The position numbers and the translations under genes are program-made. Shown here one piece after another: positions 51,141 to 60,222 of a stretch of 64,000 bases of DNA. The notes beneath the pieces were generated by a model. That model saw nothing but the letters and a program-made list of their open reading frames with translations. It searched no databases and was not told where the DNA came from. The DNA comes from Mycolicibacterium pulveris. Its GTDB lineage: Bacteria; Actinomycetota; Actinomycetes; Mycobacteriales; Mycobacteriaceae. The stretch spans positions 3,658,001 to 3,722,000 of the forward strand of contig NZ_AP022599.1 of the NCBI RefSeq assembly GCF_010725725.1, read 5' to 3'. The first letter of the stretch is position 1. Each line of letters starts with the position of its first letter.

Positions 51141-53231
51141 TCAGCGCTGGGCCCTGCTCTGCGCCGATGCGTCCGCGGCCGCGCGGGCCATTCCGATCGC
51201 GGCGTACCGCTGCGACACCTCGGCCAGCGCCGCCGAGTCATGGCCGGCCAACGCGCGCGCGTGCGCCAACACCAACTGTCCTGCCGGGCAATCGCATTCG
51301 GCGCTGACACGAACGACGGCGTCGACGGCGCGGATGTCGGCGAGCCGTACCGCGTCGAGCAGCGCCCGCAGCGCCACCGCTGACTGTCCGCCACGTTCGG
51401 CGCTGCGCACCGCATCGCGCGCGGCGGCCACCGCGCCGTGCTGGTCGCGGCGCGCCGACATCGTCCAGGCCCGCGCCAGCGCGAGTTCGGGGGCGAACAG
51501 CATGGACTTCAACCCGTGCCGGGATTCCGCGCGCGCCAACGCCTTTCCCGCTTCGATCGTCGCGCCGAGCTGGCCGAGCGCCTGGGCGAGCAGCATCCAC
51601 GCCAGCGGTCCCCACGAGTATCCGGTCGGTGCAAGCGCGGCGGCCGCCGGCCGCAACAGCCGCACCGCCTCCTCCAGGTCGCCCTTGGCGATCAGCACGT
51701 CGGCGACCAACACCTCGCCGATCGCGCGGCCCGGCTGCTGCAGCTGCGCGAAATCGGCGAGCTGTTGCCCCAGCGCCCGCGCCTCATCCAGCGCACCGCT
51801 GAGCACCAGCGCGGTGGTCTGACCGAACCCGCTGGTGAACCGCAGCAGCCCCGGATGCCCGGCGGCGATCGCGCGCTCGGCCAGGGCGTCGACCTCGCCG
51901 AAGCGTCCCATCCGCGCCGCGCTCAACGCGCCGGCGGCCGCCGCCCAGCCGATCGCGGTGTCGTCGGCGGCCGGTGCGGACAGCACGTCGTCGGCGATCT
52001 GCTTGGCGCGAGCGGGACTGCCCGCGTTCATCGCGAACGTCGCCGACAACGCATCCAGCGTGGTCCTGGCCGTCGGCGAGCTCACCCGGTTCCGCGTCGC
52101 CTGCAGGAACGCGGTGGCCCGCTCGGGTTCGGACAGCATCCAGAACTGGTTGGCCGCGCGCGGCAACGCCCACGCCATCAATTCGGTCTCCGACAACGTC
52201 GACGGATCCACCGCGCCGAGCACCGCGTCGGCGTCGCGGCCCCTGCCCTGCCACGCCAGCGCGTAGCCCAGCGTCAGCCGGGTGCGCAGATCGGGCGCAC
52301 GCGCCAGCGCGACCCGGCCGAGCCGTTCGGCCAACCCCAGATCGCCGAGCCGCAGCGCCTCCTCGGCCGCGGCGACGATGTCGGCGGGCGGCTGCGGGCT
52401 GTCGCAATCCAGCGCCAACACCGCGCGCCGCAACCGCTCGACCACACCGTCGTCGGCCGCGGCGACCAGCCGGTCGAACACCTCGGTGCGCAACCGGCGC
52501 AGCTCGGGCCCGCCCAAGGCGTCACGCACCGCGTCGACGAACAGCGGATGAGCCGGCCGCACCAGCTGCCCGTCCACCACGACCGCGCCGCAGGACCGCG
52601 CCTCGGACAGGGCATCGGGGCCGAGCAGGTCGGTGACCGAGGCCAACGGCAGCGGGTCGTCCACGGCCAACAGCTGCAGCGCCCGCCGCCCCGACTCCGG
52701 AAGCGAACCCACGAAGTCGTCGACCACGGTGGCCAGCCGGCTGTCGTCGTGCCCGGGTGGCTGCATGACGACACGCTCGAGCAGCCCGTCAACCCATAGC
52801 GTCGAGATCTGTTCGGCGACAACACCGTTCGGTGCGATCGTCAGGATCAACGCGGCGGTGCCGCTGACCGCCAACTGGTAGATCAGCGCCGCCGACAGCC
52901 GGTCCAGCAGATGCGCGTCGTCGACCACCAACAACCGCCCGTCGCCGAGGGTTTCGCGGGCCGTGCGCAGAACCTCCGCGGTCTTGCCGGCGCTGGGGAT
53001 GTCGATCAGGTGGCTGACCGCGGCGAACGGCACCGCGGCCATCGGCGTCGTCGCGGTGACCCAGTCGACCCGGCCGAACCGTGAGCCGAACCGGTCGACG
53101 GCGGCGCGGGCCAGCGTCGTCTTGCCCACCCCCGCCGGGCCGATCAACACCGCCCCTGCGCGCTCGGAAACGCCGGTGGAGATGGCGTCCAGTATCGGTT
53201 CGGGCGCCGCGGTGACCCACTCAACTGGCAC
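51141..53231 (-). CDS. MalT/STAND-like ATPase without HTH domain
   Basis: This 696-residue protein has an N-terminal P-loop NTPase (Walker A GPAGVGKTT near residue 32, Walker B RLLVVDDAH) and a long alpha-solenoid of TPR-like helices. This matches LuxR/MalT-type activators, but the C-terminal LuxR HTH is missing, so it is unlikely to bind DNA directly. It occupies the position of M. tuberculosis Rv1204c next to the LOG and fadD6 genes. GTG start at 53231. Confidence 0.78.
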   Translation of the reverse strand: MPVEWVTAAPEPILDAISTGVSERAGAVLIGPAGVGKTTLARAAVDRFGSRFGRVDWVTATTPMAAVPFAAVSHLIDIPSAGKTAEVLRTARETLGDGRLLVVDDAHLLDRLSAALIYQLAVSGTAALILTIAPNGVVAEQISTLWVDGLLERVVMQPPGHDDSRLATVVDDFVGSLPESGRRALQLLAVDDPLPLASVTDLLGPDALSEARSCGAVVVDGQLVRPAHPLFVDAVRDALGGPELRRLRTEVFDRLVAAADDGVVERLRRAVLALDCDSPQPPADIVAAAEEALRLGDLGLAERLGRVALARAPDLRTRLTLGYALAWQGRGRDADAVLGAVDPSTLSETELMAWALPRAANQFWMLSEPERATAFLQATRNRVSSPTARTTLDALSATFAMNAGSPARAKQIADDVLSAPAADDTAIGWAAAAGALSAARMGRFGEVDALAERAIAAGHPGLLRFTSGFGQTTALVLSGALDEARALGQQLADFAQLQQPGRAIGEVLVADVLIAKGDLEEAVRLLRPAAAALAPTGYSWGPLAWMLLAQALGQLGATIEAGKALARAESRHGLKSMLFAPELALARAWTMSARRDQHGAVAAARDAVRSAERGGQSAVALRALLDAVRLADIRAVDAVVRVSAECDCPAGQLVLAHARALAGHDSAALAEVSQRYAAIGMARAAADASAQSRAQR

Positions 53232-53259
53232 GGCCGGATCATATGGTCAGCTTGTCTTC

Positions 53260-53820
53260 GTGTCCGCAGAACCCTTCCGCGAATGGGCGGTATGTGTCTA
53301 CTGCGCGTCCGGGCCGACGCACCCAGAACTGCTCGACCTGGCCACGCGCGTCGGCGAGGCGATCGCCATGCGCGGCTGGACCCTGGTGTCCGGCGGCGGA
53401 AACATCTCGGCGATGGGCGCGCTGGCCAACGCGGCCAGGGCGCGCGGCGGCTGCACCGTCGGTGTCATCCCCAAAGCGCTGGTGCACCGGGAGATGGCCG
53501 ACGTCGAGGCCGACGAGCTCATCGTCACCGACACCATGCGGCAGCGAAAACAGGTCATGGAGGCGCGCGCCGACGCGTTTCTCGCGCTGCCCGGCGGCAT
53601 CGGCACGCTCGAGGAGTTCTTCGAGGCCTGGACAGCGGGCTATTTGGGTATGCATGAAAAACCCGTGGTGATGCTGGATCCCGGCGGGCACTACGACGGC
53701 TTGATCACGTGGCTGTACAGCCTGGTCGACAAGGGTTACGTCGCCCAGCAGGCCATGGATCGCCTGGTGCTCGTCGACGACATCGAGGTGGCGCTGGAGG
53801 TCTGCGCACCCCGCGGGTGA
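53260..53820 (+). CDS. LOG family protein (nucleoside 5'-monophosphate phosphoribohydrolase)
   Basis: This is a 186-residue lysine-decarboxylase-like (LOG) protein with VCVYCASGP at the N-terminus, LVSGGGNISAMGALANAA and the catalytic PGGIGTLEEFFEAW. LOG enzymes release cytokinin-type bases from their 5'-monophosphates; the M. tuberculosis homologue Rv1205 is such an enzyme. GTG at 53260 gives the usual family length. It is divergent from the ATPase gene with 28 nt between starts. Confidence 0.9.
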   Translation: MSAEPFREWAVCVYCASGPTHPELLDLATRVGEAIAMRGWTLVSGGGNISAMGALANAARARGGCTVGVIPKALVHREMADVEADELIVTDTMRQRKQVMEARADAFLALPGGIGTLEEFFEAWTAGYLGMHEKPVVMLDPGGHYDGLITWLYSLVDKGYVAQQAMDRLVLVDDIEVALEVCAPRG

Positions 53821-53877
53821 AAGTTGGCGTCGGTAGCTAGGGTGATGCGCCATGAGGCATCTGAAGGGGAGCCGAGC

Positions 53878-55656
53878 ATGACTGACGACACGTCGGGAAC
53901 CCGCACCAGCGTCGGGCTGCTCGACATCGCCAGAGGGTTGCCGGGCCTGCTGCTGGACGCGCCGATCATCCTTCGCGGCGTGATCACCGGGTTCGGGGCC
54001 CGGCCGACGGCCAAGACGTCCATCGGCAAGGTGTTCCAGGAACGCGCGGAGAAGTACGGCGACAAGGTGTTCATCAAGTTCGCCGACGAGCAGATCACCT
54101 ACCGCCAGGCCAACGAGACCGCCAACCGCTACGCCGCGGTGCTGGCCGCGCGGGGGGTCGGGCACGGCGACGTCGTCGCAATCATGTTGCGCAACTCGCC
54201 GGAGACGGTGCTGCTGATGCTGGCCGCCGTCAAGTGCGGCGCCATCGCCGGGATGGTGAACTACAACCAGCGCGGCGACGTGCTCAAGCACAGCTTCGAA
54301 TTGCTGGGCGCCAAGGCCGTCGTCGCCGCCACCGACTTCGTCGACCCCATCACCGAAAGCGGCGCGGACACCAGCGGTCTGATGACCGACGACGAGCTCC
54401 AGCGCCTCGCGGCCACCGCGCCCACGGCCAACCCGCCGGCGACCGCGGCCGTGCTCGCCAAGGACAAGGCGTTCTACATCTTCACCTCGGGCACCACCGG
54501 CATGCCCAAGGCCAGCGTGATGACCCACTACCGGTGGCTGCGGGCCCTGGCCGGGTTCGGGGCGCTGGGCATGCGGCTCAAGAGCCGCGACACCCTGTAC
54601 TGCTGCCTGCCGCTGTATCACAACAACGCGTTGACCGTGGCGCTGTCCTCGGTGCTCAACTCGGGCGCGACGCTGGCGCTGGGCCGCTCGTTCTCCGCGT
54701 CGAGGTTCTGGGACGAGGTGATCCGCTACGACGCCACCGCGTTCGTCTACATCGGCGAGATCTGCACCTACCTGCTCAACCAGCCGCCCAAGCCCGCCGA
54801 CCGCCAGCACAAGGTCCGGGTGATCTGCGGCAACGGGCTGCGCCCGGCGATCTGGGATCAGCTCACCGCGCGGTTCGGCATCGAGCGCATCTGCGAGTTC
54901 TACGCGGCCAGCGAGGGCAACACGGCGTTCGTCAACGTGTTCGACATCGACAAGACCACCGGGATCTGCCCATCGCCGGTGGCGTTCGTCGAATACGACC
55001 CCGACACCGGCGAACCCGTGCGCGGCGCCGACGGCCGGGTGCGCAAGGTACGCAAGGGCGAGCCGGGCCTGCTGCTGTCCAAGGTCAGCAGCTTCCAGCC
55101 GTTCGACGGCTACACCGATCCGAAGGCCAGCGAAACGAAGTTGGTGCGCAACGCTTTTCGGGATGGTGACGTCTGGTTCAACACCGGCGACCTGATGCGT
55201 TCGCAGGGTTTGGGTCACGCGGCGTTCATCGACCGGCTCGGCGACACGTTCCGGTGGAAGGGGGAGAACGTGGCCACCACCGAGGTGGAGGCGGCGATCT
55301 CCACCGACCCGCAGGTCGAGGAAGCCACCGTGTTCGGCGTCGAGGTGCCGGGCACCGGCGGGCGCGCGGGCATGGCCGCGATCCAGCTCAAGAAGGGCGA
55401 GAAGTTCGACGGGATGTCGCTGGCCAAAGCGGCTTACGACAAGCTGCCGACCTACGCGGTGCCGTTGTTCGTGCGGGTGGTCGAAGAACTCGCCTACACC
55501 TCGACGTTCAAAACCCAGAAGGTCGACCTGCGCAAGCAAGGCTACGGGGCGGACGTCGAGGACGCGATCTACGTGCTGGCCGGGCGCGACGAGGGCTACG
55601 TGGAGTTCTACGACGACTACCCCGACCACGTGAAGGCCGGCAAGCGACCCAAGTGA
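53878..55656 (+). CDS. fadD6: Long-chain acyl-CoA synthetase FadD6 (FATP type)
   Basis: This 592-residue FATP/very-long-chain acyl-CoA synthetase has the ATP site FYIFTSGTTGMPKASVMTHYRW, YAASEGNTAFVN, and DLMRSQGLGHAAFIDRLGDTFRWKGENV with TTEVE. The TSTFKTQKVDLRKQGY end carries the catalytic lysine. GAAGGGGAG sets the ATG at 53878; earlier in-frame codons are intergenic. The order LOG-fadD6-folP2-gpgS is as in M. tuberculosis. Confidence 0.92.
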   Translation: MTDDTSGTRTSVGLLDIARGLPGLLLDAPIILRGVITGFGARPTAKTSIGKVFQERAEKYGDKVFIKFADEQITYRQANETANRYAAVLAARGVGHGDVVAIMLRNSPETVLLMLAAVKCGAIAGMVNYNQRGDVLKHSFELLGAKAVVAATDFVDPITESGADTSGLMTDDELQRLAATAPTANPPATAAVLAKDKAFYIFTSGTTGMPKASVMTHYRWLRALAGFGALGMRLKSRDTLYCCLPLYHNNALTVALSSVLNSGATLALGRSFSASRFWDEVIRYDATAFVYIGEICTYLLNQPPKPADRQHKVRVICGNGLRPAIWDQLTARFGIERICEFYAASEGNTAFVNVFDIDKTTGICPSPVAFVEYDPDTGEPVRGADGRVRKVRKGEPGLLLSKVSSFQPFDGYTDPKASETKLVRNAFRDGDVWFNTGDLMRSQGLGHAAFIDRLGDTFRWKGENVATTEVEAAISTDPQVEEATVFGVEVPGTGGRAGMAAIQLKKGEKFDGMSLAKAAYDKLPTYAVPLFVRVVEELAYTSTFKTQKVDLRKQGYGADVEDAIYVLAGRDEGYVEFYDDYPDHVKAGKRPK

Positions 55657-55660
55657 TGGT

Positions 55661-55709
55661 GATTTCGGCGTAGTTCGTCACGGTGGGCGTGACGAAACGC
55701 GCCGAAACC
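55661..55709. repeat. Palindromic repeat between fadD6 and folP2
   Basis: GATTTCGGCGTAGTTCGTCACG and a near-complement (55688-55709) form a stem of about 20 bp with three mismatched positions and a 5-nt loop. It starts five bases after the fadD6 stop and ends 21 nt before folP2, so it may act as a terminator or be a dispersed repeat. Confidence 0.65.
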
Positions 55710-55730
55710 GCACGACCGTAGCCTGGAAGC

Positions 55731-56606
55731 GTGCAGTCGACTTTTCTGGGCCGTCCGGTGGCGGGTGATCGAGCGTTGATCATGGCGATCGTCAACCGCA
55801 CACCCGACTCGTTCTACGACCGCGGTGCCACCTTCTCCGACGAGAACGCCAAGGCTGCCGTGCACGCGGTGATCGAAGACGGCGCAGACGTCGTCGACGT
55901 GGGCGGCGTCAAAGCCGGTCCGGGCGATGCGGTCGACGTCGACGAGGAGATCGCGCGGGTCGTGCCGTTCATCGAATGGGTGCGCAGCGCCTACCCCGAC
56001 CAGCTGATCAGCGTCGACACCTGGCGCGCGACGGTGGCCAAGCAGGCCTGCGCGGCCGGCGCCGACCTGATCAACGACACCTGGGCCGGGCACGACCCCG
56101 CGCTGCCCGAGGTGGCCGCCGAGTTCGGGGCCGGGCTGGTCTGCTCGCACACCGGCGGCGCGGTGCCGCGGACCCGGCCGTTCCGCGTCAGCTACGGCAC
56201 GACCGAGCGTGGCGTCGTCGACGACGTCATCGCCGAGGTGACGGCGGCCGCCGAACACGCGGTGAGCCTCGGCGTGGCGCGCGACGCCGTGTTGATCGAC
56301 CCGACCCACGATTTCGGCAAGAACACTTACCACGGCCTTAGTTTGTTGCGCCACGTAAAAGACCTTGTAAACACTGGATGGCCAGTGCTGATGGCGCTGA
56401 GCAACAAGGATTTCGTCGGGGAAACTCTGGGTGTGGGTTTGACCGAGCGCCTGGAGGGCACGCTTGCTGCGACGGCACTTGCCGCCGCGGAAGGCGCAGC
56501 CATGTTCCGAGTGCATGAGGTGGGGCCCACACGGCGCGTGCTCGAAATGGTCGCGTCGATTCAGGGCGCGCGTCCACCGGCGCGCACGGTGAGGGGACTG
56601 GCATGA
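55731..56606 (+). CDS. folP2: Dihydropteroate synthase homologue FolP2
   Basis: This 291-residue TIM barrel is of the dihydropteroate synthase family (IMAIVNRTPDSFYD, DVVDVGGVKAGPG, DLINDTW, LIDPTHDFGKNT). Its position next to gpgS and its length match FolP2, for which dihydropteroate synthase activity has not been demonstrated. The pterin pocket differs from FolP1-type enzymes (VKAGPG rather than ESTRPG). GTG at 55731. Confidence 0.9.
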   Translation: MQSTFLGRPVAGDRALIMAIVNRTPDSFYDRGATFSDENAKAAVHAVIEDGADVVDVGGVKAGPGDAVDVDEEIARVVPFIEWVRSAYPDQLISVDTWRATVAKQACAAGADLINDTWAGHDPALPEVAAEFGAGLVCSHTGGAVPRTRPFRVSYGTTERGVVDDVIAEVTAAAEHAVSLGVARDAVLIDPTHDFGKNTYHGLSLLRHVKDLVNTGWPVLMALSNKDFVGETLGVGLTERLEGTLAATALAAAEGAAMFRVHEVGPTRRVLEMVASIQGARPPARTVRGLA

Positions 56607-56634
56607 CCCGTATACGAGCGCGAGGAGGCGAACA

Positions 56635-57594
56635 ATGACAGTGCTTTCGCAGCTGACACCGGACACGGCAGGCACTGACGTCACCGCGCGGTGGCTGGCC
56701 GAACGAAGCTGGAACCGGCCGTCGTGGACGATCGCCGACCTCGAGGCCGCGAAGGGCACCCGCACCGTGTCCGTGGTGCTGCCCGCGCTCAACGAAGAGG
56801 AGACCGTCGGCGCCGTCGTCGAGACCATCGCGCCGCTGCTCGGTGGTCTGGTCGACGAGCTGATCGTGCTGGATTCCGGCTCGACCGACGACACCGAGAT
56901 CCGCGCGGTCGCCGCGGGCGCGCGGGTGATCACCCGCGAAGCCGCGCTGCCCGAGGTCGAGCCGCAGGCCGGGAAGGGTGAGGTGTTGTGGCGCTCGCTG
57001 GCCGCCACCACCGGCGACATCGTGGTGTTCGTCGACTCCGACCTGATCGACCCCGACCCGATGTTCGTGCCCAAGCTGCTCGGTCCGCTGCTGACCACCG
57101 ACGGCGTGCATCTGGTCAAGGGCTTCTACCGGCGACCGCTGAAGGTCAGCGGCAGCGAGGACGCCAACGGCGGAGGCCGCGTCACCGAACTGGTGGCCCG
57201 GCCGCTGCTGGCCGCGCTGCGCCCCGAGCTCAGCTGCCTGTGCCAGCCGCTGGGCGGCGAGTACGCCGCCACCCGTGAGCTGCTGATGTCGGTGCCGTTC
57301 GCGCCCGGCTACGGCGTGGAGATCGGCCTGCTCATCGACACCTACGACCGCCTCGGGCTCGACGCCATCGCCCAGGTGAACCTCGGGGTGCGCAGCCACC
57401 GCAACCGGCCACTGACCGAACTGGCCTCGATGAGCCGCCAGGTCATCGCCACGCTGCTGTCCCGCTGCGGGGTGCCCGACTCCGGGGTGGGGCTGACGCA
57501 GTTCTTCGCCGACGGCGACGACTACACCTCGCGGACGTCGACCGTGTTCTTGGACGACAGGCCGCCGATGATCACGTTGCGCCCGTACGGCTGA
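56635..57594 (+). CDS. gpgS: Glucosyl-3-phosphoglycerate synthase
   Basis: This 319-residue GT-A fold glycosyltransferase transfers glucose from a nucleotide sugar to 3-phosphoglycerate, the first step of methylglucose lipopolysaccharide synthesis. Motifs are VSVVLPALNEEETVG, the metal site D134-S-D136 in VFVDSDLIDPD, the acceptor loop YRRPLK and CQPLGGEYAATREL. GAGGAGG precedes the ATG. It follows folP2 by 28 nt and is near glgM and glgC, which serve related glucan pathways. Confidence 0.95.
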   Translation: MTVLSQLTPDTAGTDVTARWLAERSWNRPSWTIADLEAAKGTRTVSVVLPALNEEETVGAVVETIAPLLGGLVDELIVLDSGSTDDTEIRAVAAGARVITREAALPEVEPQAGKGEVLWRSLAATTGDIVVFVDSDLIDPDPMFVPKLLGPLLTTDGVHLVKGFYRRPLKVSGSEDANGGGRVTELVARPLLAALRPELSCLCQPLGGEYAATRELLMSVPFAPGYGVEIGLLIDTYDRLGLDAIAQVNLGVRSHRNRPLTELASMSRQVIATLLSRCGVPDSGVGLTQFFADGDDYTSRTSTVFLDDRPPMITLRPYG

Positions 57595-57624
57595 TTGTCG
57601 GGGTGTTGAGGCAGTATCGACACC

Positions 57625-57984
57625 GTGACGCTGGTTCTGGTGTATCTGGTGGTGCTGGTCCTCATCGCGATCGTGCTGTTCGCGCTGGGCAGCGTGTTGT
57701 TCGGGCGCGGTGAGCCGTTGCCGCCGCTGCCTCGTGGCACGACGGCCACCGTGCTGCCGGCCTCCGGAATCACCGGCGCCGACGTCGACGCGGTCAAGTT
57801 CACCCAGACCTTGCGCGGCTACAACACCAGCGAGGTCGACTGGGTGCTCGACCGGCTGGGCCAGGAGCTGGATCTGCTGCGCGGCCAGTTGGCGGCCGTG
57901 CGTGCGGCCCACGGGGTCGACGACGGCGAGGACGCCGGGTCCGAGGGCGTGCACGCGGCGCCGTCATCGCAGGACGACGCGTGA
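57625..57984 (+). CDS. DivIVA-domain membrane protein
   Basis: This is a 119-residue protein with one N-terminal membrane helix (LVLVYLVVLVLIAIVLFALGSVLF) and a cytoplasmic DivIVA-type segment (FTQTLRGYNTSEVDWVLDRLGQELDLLRGQL). It corresponds to M. tuberculosis Rv1209. DivIVA domains sense membrane curvature and organise polar growth, but this protein's role is unknown. Its stop overlaps the tagA start (GTGA). Confidence 0.85.
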   Translation: MTLVLVYLVVLVLIAIVLFALGSVLFGRGEPLPPLPRGTTATVLPASGITGADVDAVKFTQTLRGYNTSEVDWVLDRLGQELDLLRGQLAAVRAAHGVDDGEDAGSEGVHAAPSSQDDA

Positions 57985-58610
57985 CCGCCGCCGTGGACGA
58001 CGACGGCCGGGTCCGCTGCGCCTGGATCGACCGGTCTCGGCTGGCACCCGCCGACTACGTGCTGTACCGCGAGTATCACGACACCGAGTGGGGCCAACCG
58101 CTGCGTGACTCGGCGGCGCTGTTCGAACGGATCAGCCTCGAGGCCTTCCAGAGCGGGCTGTCGTGGCTGGTCATCCTGCGCAAACGGGACAACTTCCGGC
58201 GCGCCTTCCACCGGTTCGACGCCGAGCGCATCGCCCGCTACACCGACCGTGACGTCGAGCGGTTGATGGCCGACACCGGCATCGTGCGCAACCGCGCGAA
58301 GATCGAGGCCACCATCGCCAACGCGCGCGCGGTCGCCGACCTCACCGACTCCGGGGTGGACCTGGCCGAGCTGCTGTGGTCCTTCGCGCCCGCTGACCGG
58401 GCCGAGCGAGCCCGCCCCGTCGACATCGCCCACGTCCCGGCGGCGACCCCGGAATCGACCGCGATGGCCAAGGAACTCAAGCGTCGCGGCTTCCGCTTTG
58501 TGGGTCCGACGACCGCATACGCCTTGATGCAGGCCACCGGAATGGTCGACGATCACACCGCCGACTGCTGGGTTCCGGCGACCTGTCCAGCGCCTTCGTC
58601 ACGGCCTTAA
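57981..58610 (+). CDS. tagA: DNA-3-methyladenine glycosylase I
   Basis: This 209-residue TAG-type glycosylase removes 3-methyladenine from alkylated DNA. Zinc ligands are visible as Cys and His in RCAWID ... YREYHDTEWG and in the C-terminal DDHTADCW. FERISLEAFQSGLSWLVILRKRD holds the catalytic Glu and aromatic pocket. GTG overlaps the upstream stop by four bases. Confidence 0.93.
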   Translation: MTAAVDDDGRVRCAWIDRSRLAPADYVLYREYHDTEWGQPLRDSAALFERISLEAFQSGLSWLVILRKRDNFRRAFHRFDAERIARYTDRDVERLMADTGIVRNRAKIEATIANARAVADLTDSGVDLAELLWSFAPADRAERARPVDIAHVPAATPESTAMAKELKRRGFRFVGPTTAYALMQATGMVDDHTADCWVPATCPAPSSRP

Positions 58611-58657
58611 GCCGGGTCTTTGCACACCAACCCGCCACGATAGGGAAGAATAGAGGC

Positions 58658-58675
58658 GTTCAGTAGCAGTTCAGT
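58658..58675 (+). promoter_or_regulatory. 7-bp direct repeat with 4-bp spacer upstream of the DUF3117 gene
   Basis: GTTCAGT-AGCA-GTTCAGT has exact repeats 11 bp apart, one helical turn, in the 156-nt leader. That geometry is used by PhoP-type response regulators (TCACAGC-N4-TCACAGC), though the bases match only partly. A CTCTCGG/CCGAGAG hairpin follows at 58701-58720. Function is inferred. Confidence 0.4.
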
Positions 58676-58766
58676 GCCGGGAGCTGTCAACGGGTGGGCA
58701 CTCTCGGCCCCGACCGAGAGCCCGCTGGATGCACCGGCGGGCGGCTCATTGTGGAGGGAGCACTCG

Positions 58767-58934
58767 ATGGCGGCGATGAAGCCCCGGACCGGCGACGGTC
58801 CTCTGGAAGCGACCAAGGAGGGGCGCGGCATCGTGATGCGAGTACCACTAGAAGGTGGTGGGCGACTCGTCGTCGAACTGACTCCCGAAGAAGCCGCAGC
58901 GCTCGGCGACGAGCTCAAGAAGGTCACCAGCTAG
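58767..58934 (+). CDS. Small conserved actinobacterial protein (DUF3117)
   Basis: This is a 55-residue protein (MAAMKPRTGDGPLEATKEG ... LTPEEAAALGDELKKV) of the DUF3117 family, the Rv1211 position in M. tuberculosis. GGAGGGAG seven bases before the ATG strongly supports this start. It has its own 156-nt leader and is convergent with glgM (stops 12 nt apart). Function unknown. Confidence 0.9.
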   Translation: MAAMKPRTGDGPLEATKEGRGIVMRVPLEGGGRLVVELTPEEAAALGDELKKVTS

Positions 58935-58945
58935 TTCTTCGCGGC

Positions 58946-60109
58946 CTACGCGCACACCTTGCGGTAGATCTCCAGGGTCTGCTCGGCGATATGGGCCCAG
59001 GCGAATTCCTGGATGCAGCGCTGCCTGCCCGCCTGGCCGTAGCGGCGCGCCGTGTCGGGGGCGGCCACCAGCTCGTTGACGGCCTGGGCCAGCCGCTCCT
59101 CAAACCCGGCCTGGTCCGGGGGGTCGTAGCGCACCAGCAGGCCGGTCTGGCGGTCGGCCACCACCTCGGGGATGCCGCCGACGTCGGAGGCCACCACCGC
59201 CGTCGCGCATGCCATCGCTTCGAGGTTGACGATGCCCAGCGGTTCATACACCGACGGGCAAACGAAAACCATGGCGGCCGAGAGTATTTCGCGGATCTTG
59301 CCGATCGGCAGCATCTCGCGGACCCAGAACACGCCGCTGCGGGCTGCGGCCAGCGCCTGCACCGCCTCGGTCACCTCGGCGGCGATCTCGGGGGTGTCGG
59401 GTGCGCCCGCGCACAGCACCAGTTGCACGTCGGGGGCGAACCGGTGGGCCGCGGCGACCAGATGCGCGACGCCTTTCTGCCGGGTGATGCGGCCGACGAA
59501 CGCCACGATCGGACGTGAGGTGTCCACGCCCAACTCGGCCAGCACCGACTCACCCGGCTCGGGCGCCGACGGGTACCAGACCTCGGTGTCGATGCCGTTG
59601 CGCACCACGTGCACTCGGTTGGGATCCAACGCGGGATAGGTGCGCAGCACGTCGTCACGCATCCCGGAGCTGACCGCGATGACCGCGTCAGCGGCCTCCA
59701 CCGCCGTCTTCTCCACCCACGACGACACCCGGTAGCCGCCGCCGAGCTGTTCTGCCTTCCACGGCCGCATCGGCTCCAGCGAGTGCGCGGTCAGCACGTG
59801 CGGGACGTCGTAGAGCAGCGCCGCGAGGTGCCCGGCCAGCCCGGTGTACCAGGTGTGCGAATGCACGACGGTGGCCTGCGCGGCGGCGTTGGCCATGTTG
59901 AGGTCCGCCGACAGCATCGCCAACGCGGGGTTCGCGCCCGCCAGGGCGGGATCGGGTTTCGCGACAACGGCATCCGAGCGGGGCGCGCCCATGCAGTGCA
60001 CGTCGACCTGGCACAGATGGCGCAGCTGCGCGACGAGCTCGGTGACGTGCACCCCGGCCCCGCCGTAAACCTCGGGTGGGAACTCCCGGGTCATCATCGC
60101 CACCCGCAT
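58946..60109 (-). CDS. glgM: Alpha-maltose-1-phosphate synthase (GlgM, annotated glgA)
   Basis: This 387-residue GT-B glycosyltransferase (GT4) has the N-terminal MTREFPPEVYGGAGVHVTEL, central VGRITRQKGVAHLVAA and CPSVYEPLGIVNLEAMACATAVVAS with the donor-binding Glu pair. In mycobacteria this enzyme makes maltose-1-phosphate from ADP-glucose and glucose-1-phosphate for GlgE-dependent alpha-glucan. It is divergent from glgC, which makes ADP-glucose, across a 113-nt promoter gap. Confidence 0.93.
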   Translation of the reverse strand: MRVAMMTREFPPEVYGGAGVHVTELVAQLRHLCQVDVHCMGAPRSDAVVAKPDPALAGANPALAMLSADLNMANAAAQATVVHSHTWYTGLAGHLAALLYDVPHVLTAHSLEPMRPWKAEQLGGGYRVSSWVEKTAVEAADAVIAVSSGMRDDVLRTYPALDPNRVHVVRNGIDTEVWYPSAPEPGESVLAELGVDTSRPIVAFVGRITRQKGVAHLVAAAHRFAPDVQLVLCAGAPDTPEIAAEVTEAVQALAAARSGVFWVREMLPIGKIREILSAAMVFVCPSVYEPLGIVNLEAMACATAVVASDVGGIPEVVADRQTGLLVRYDPPDQAGFEERLAQAVNELVAAPDTARRYGQAGRQRCIQEFAWAHIAEQTLEIYRKVCA

Positions 60110-60222
60110 GTCACCGACGATAGTGACGACGGCCGCCCGCCGCAGCCCCCGATGTGGGACCGCAGGCGAAACGATGGTGTGAATGGCTGGCCGTTCACAG
60201 AACCGGCCGATAGGTTTGAAAC

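Noticed and set aside
53239..55629. Minus-strand open frame of about 800 codons opposite LOG and fadD6
   Set aside because: It is antisense to two well-defined enzymes and has a composition typical of reversed high-GC codons.
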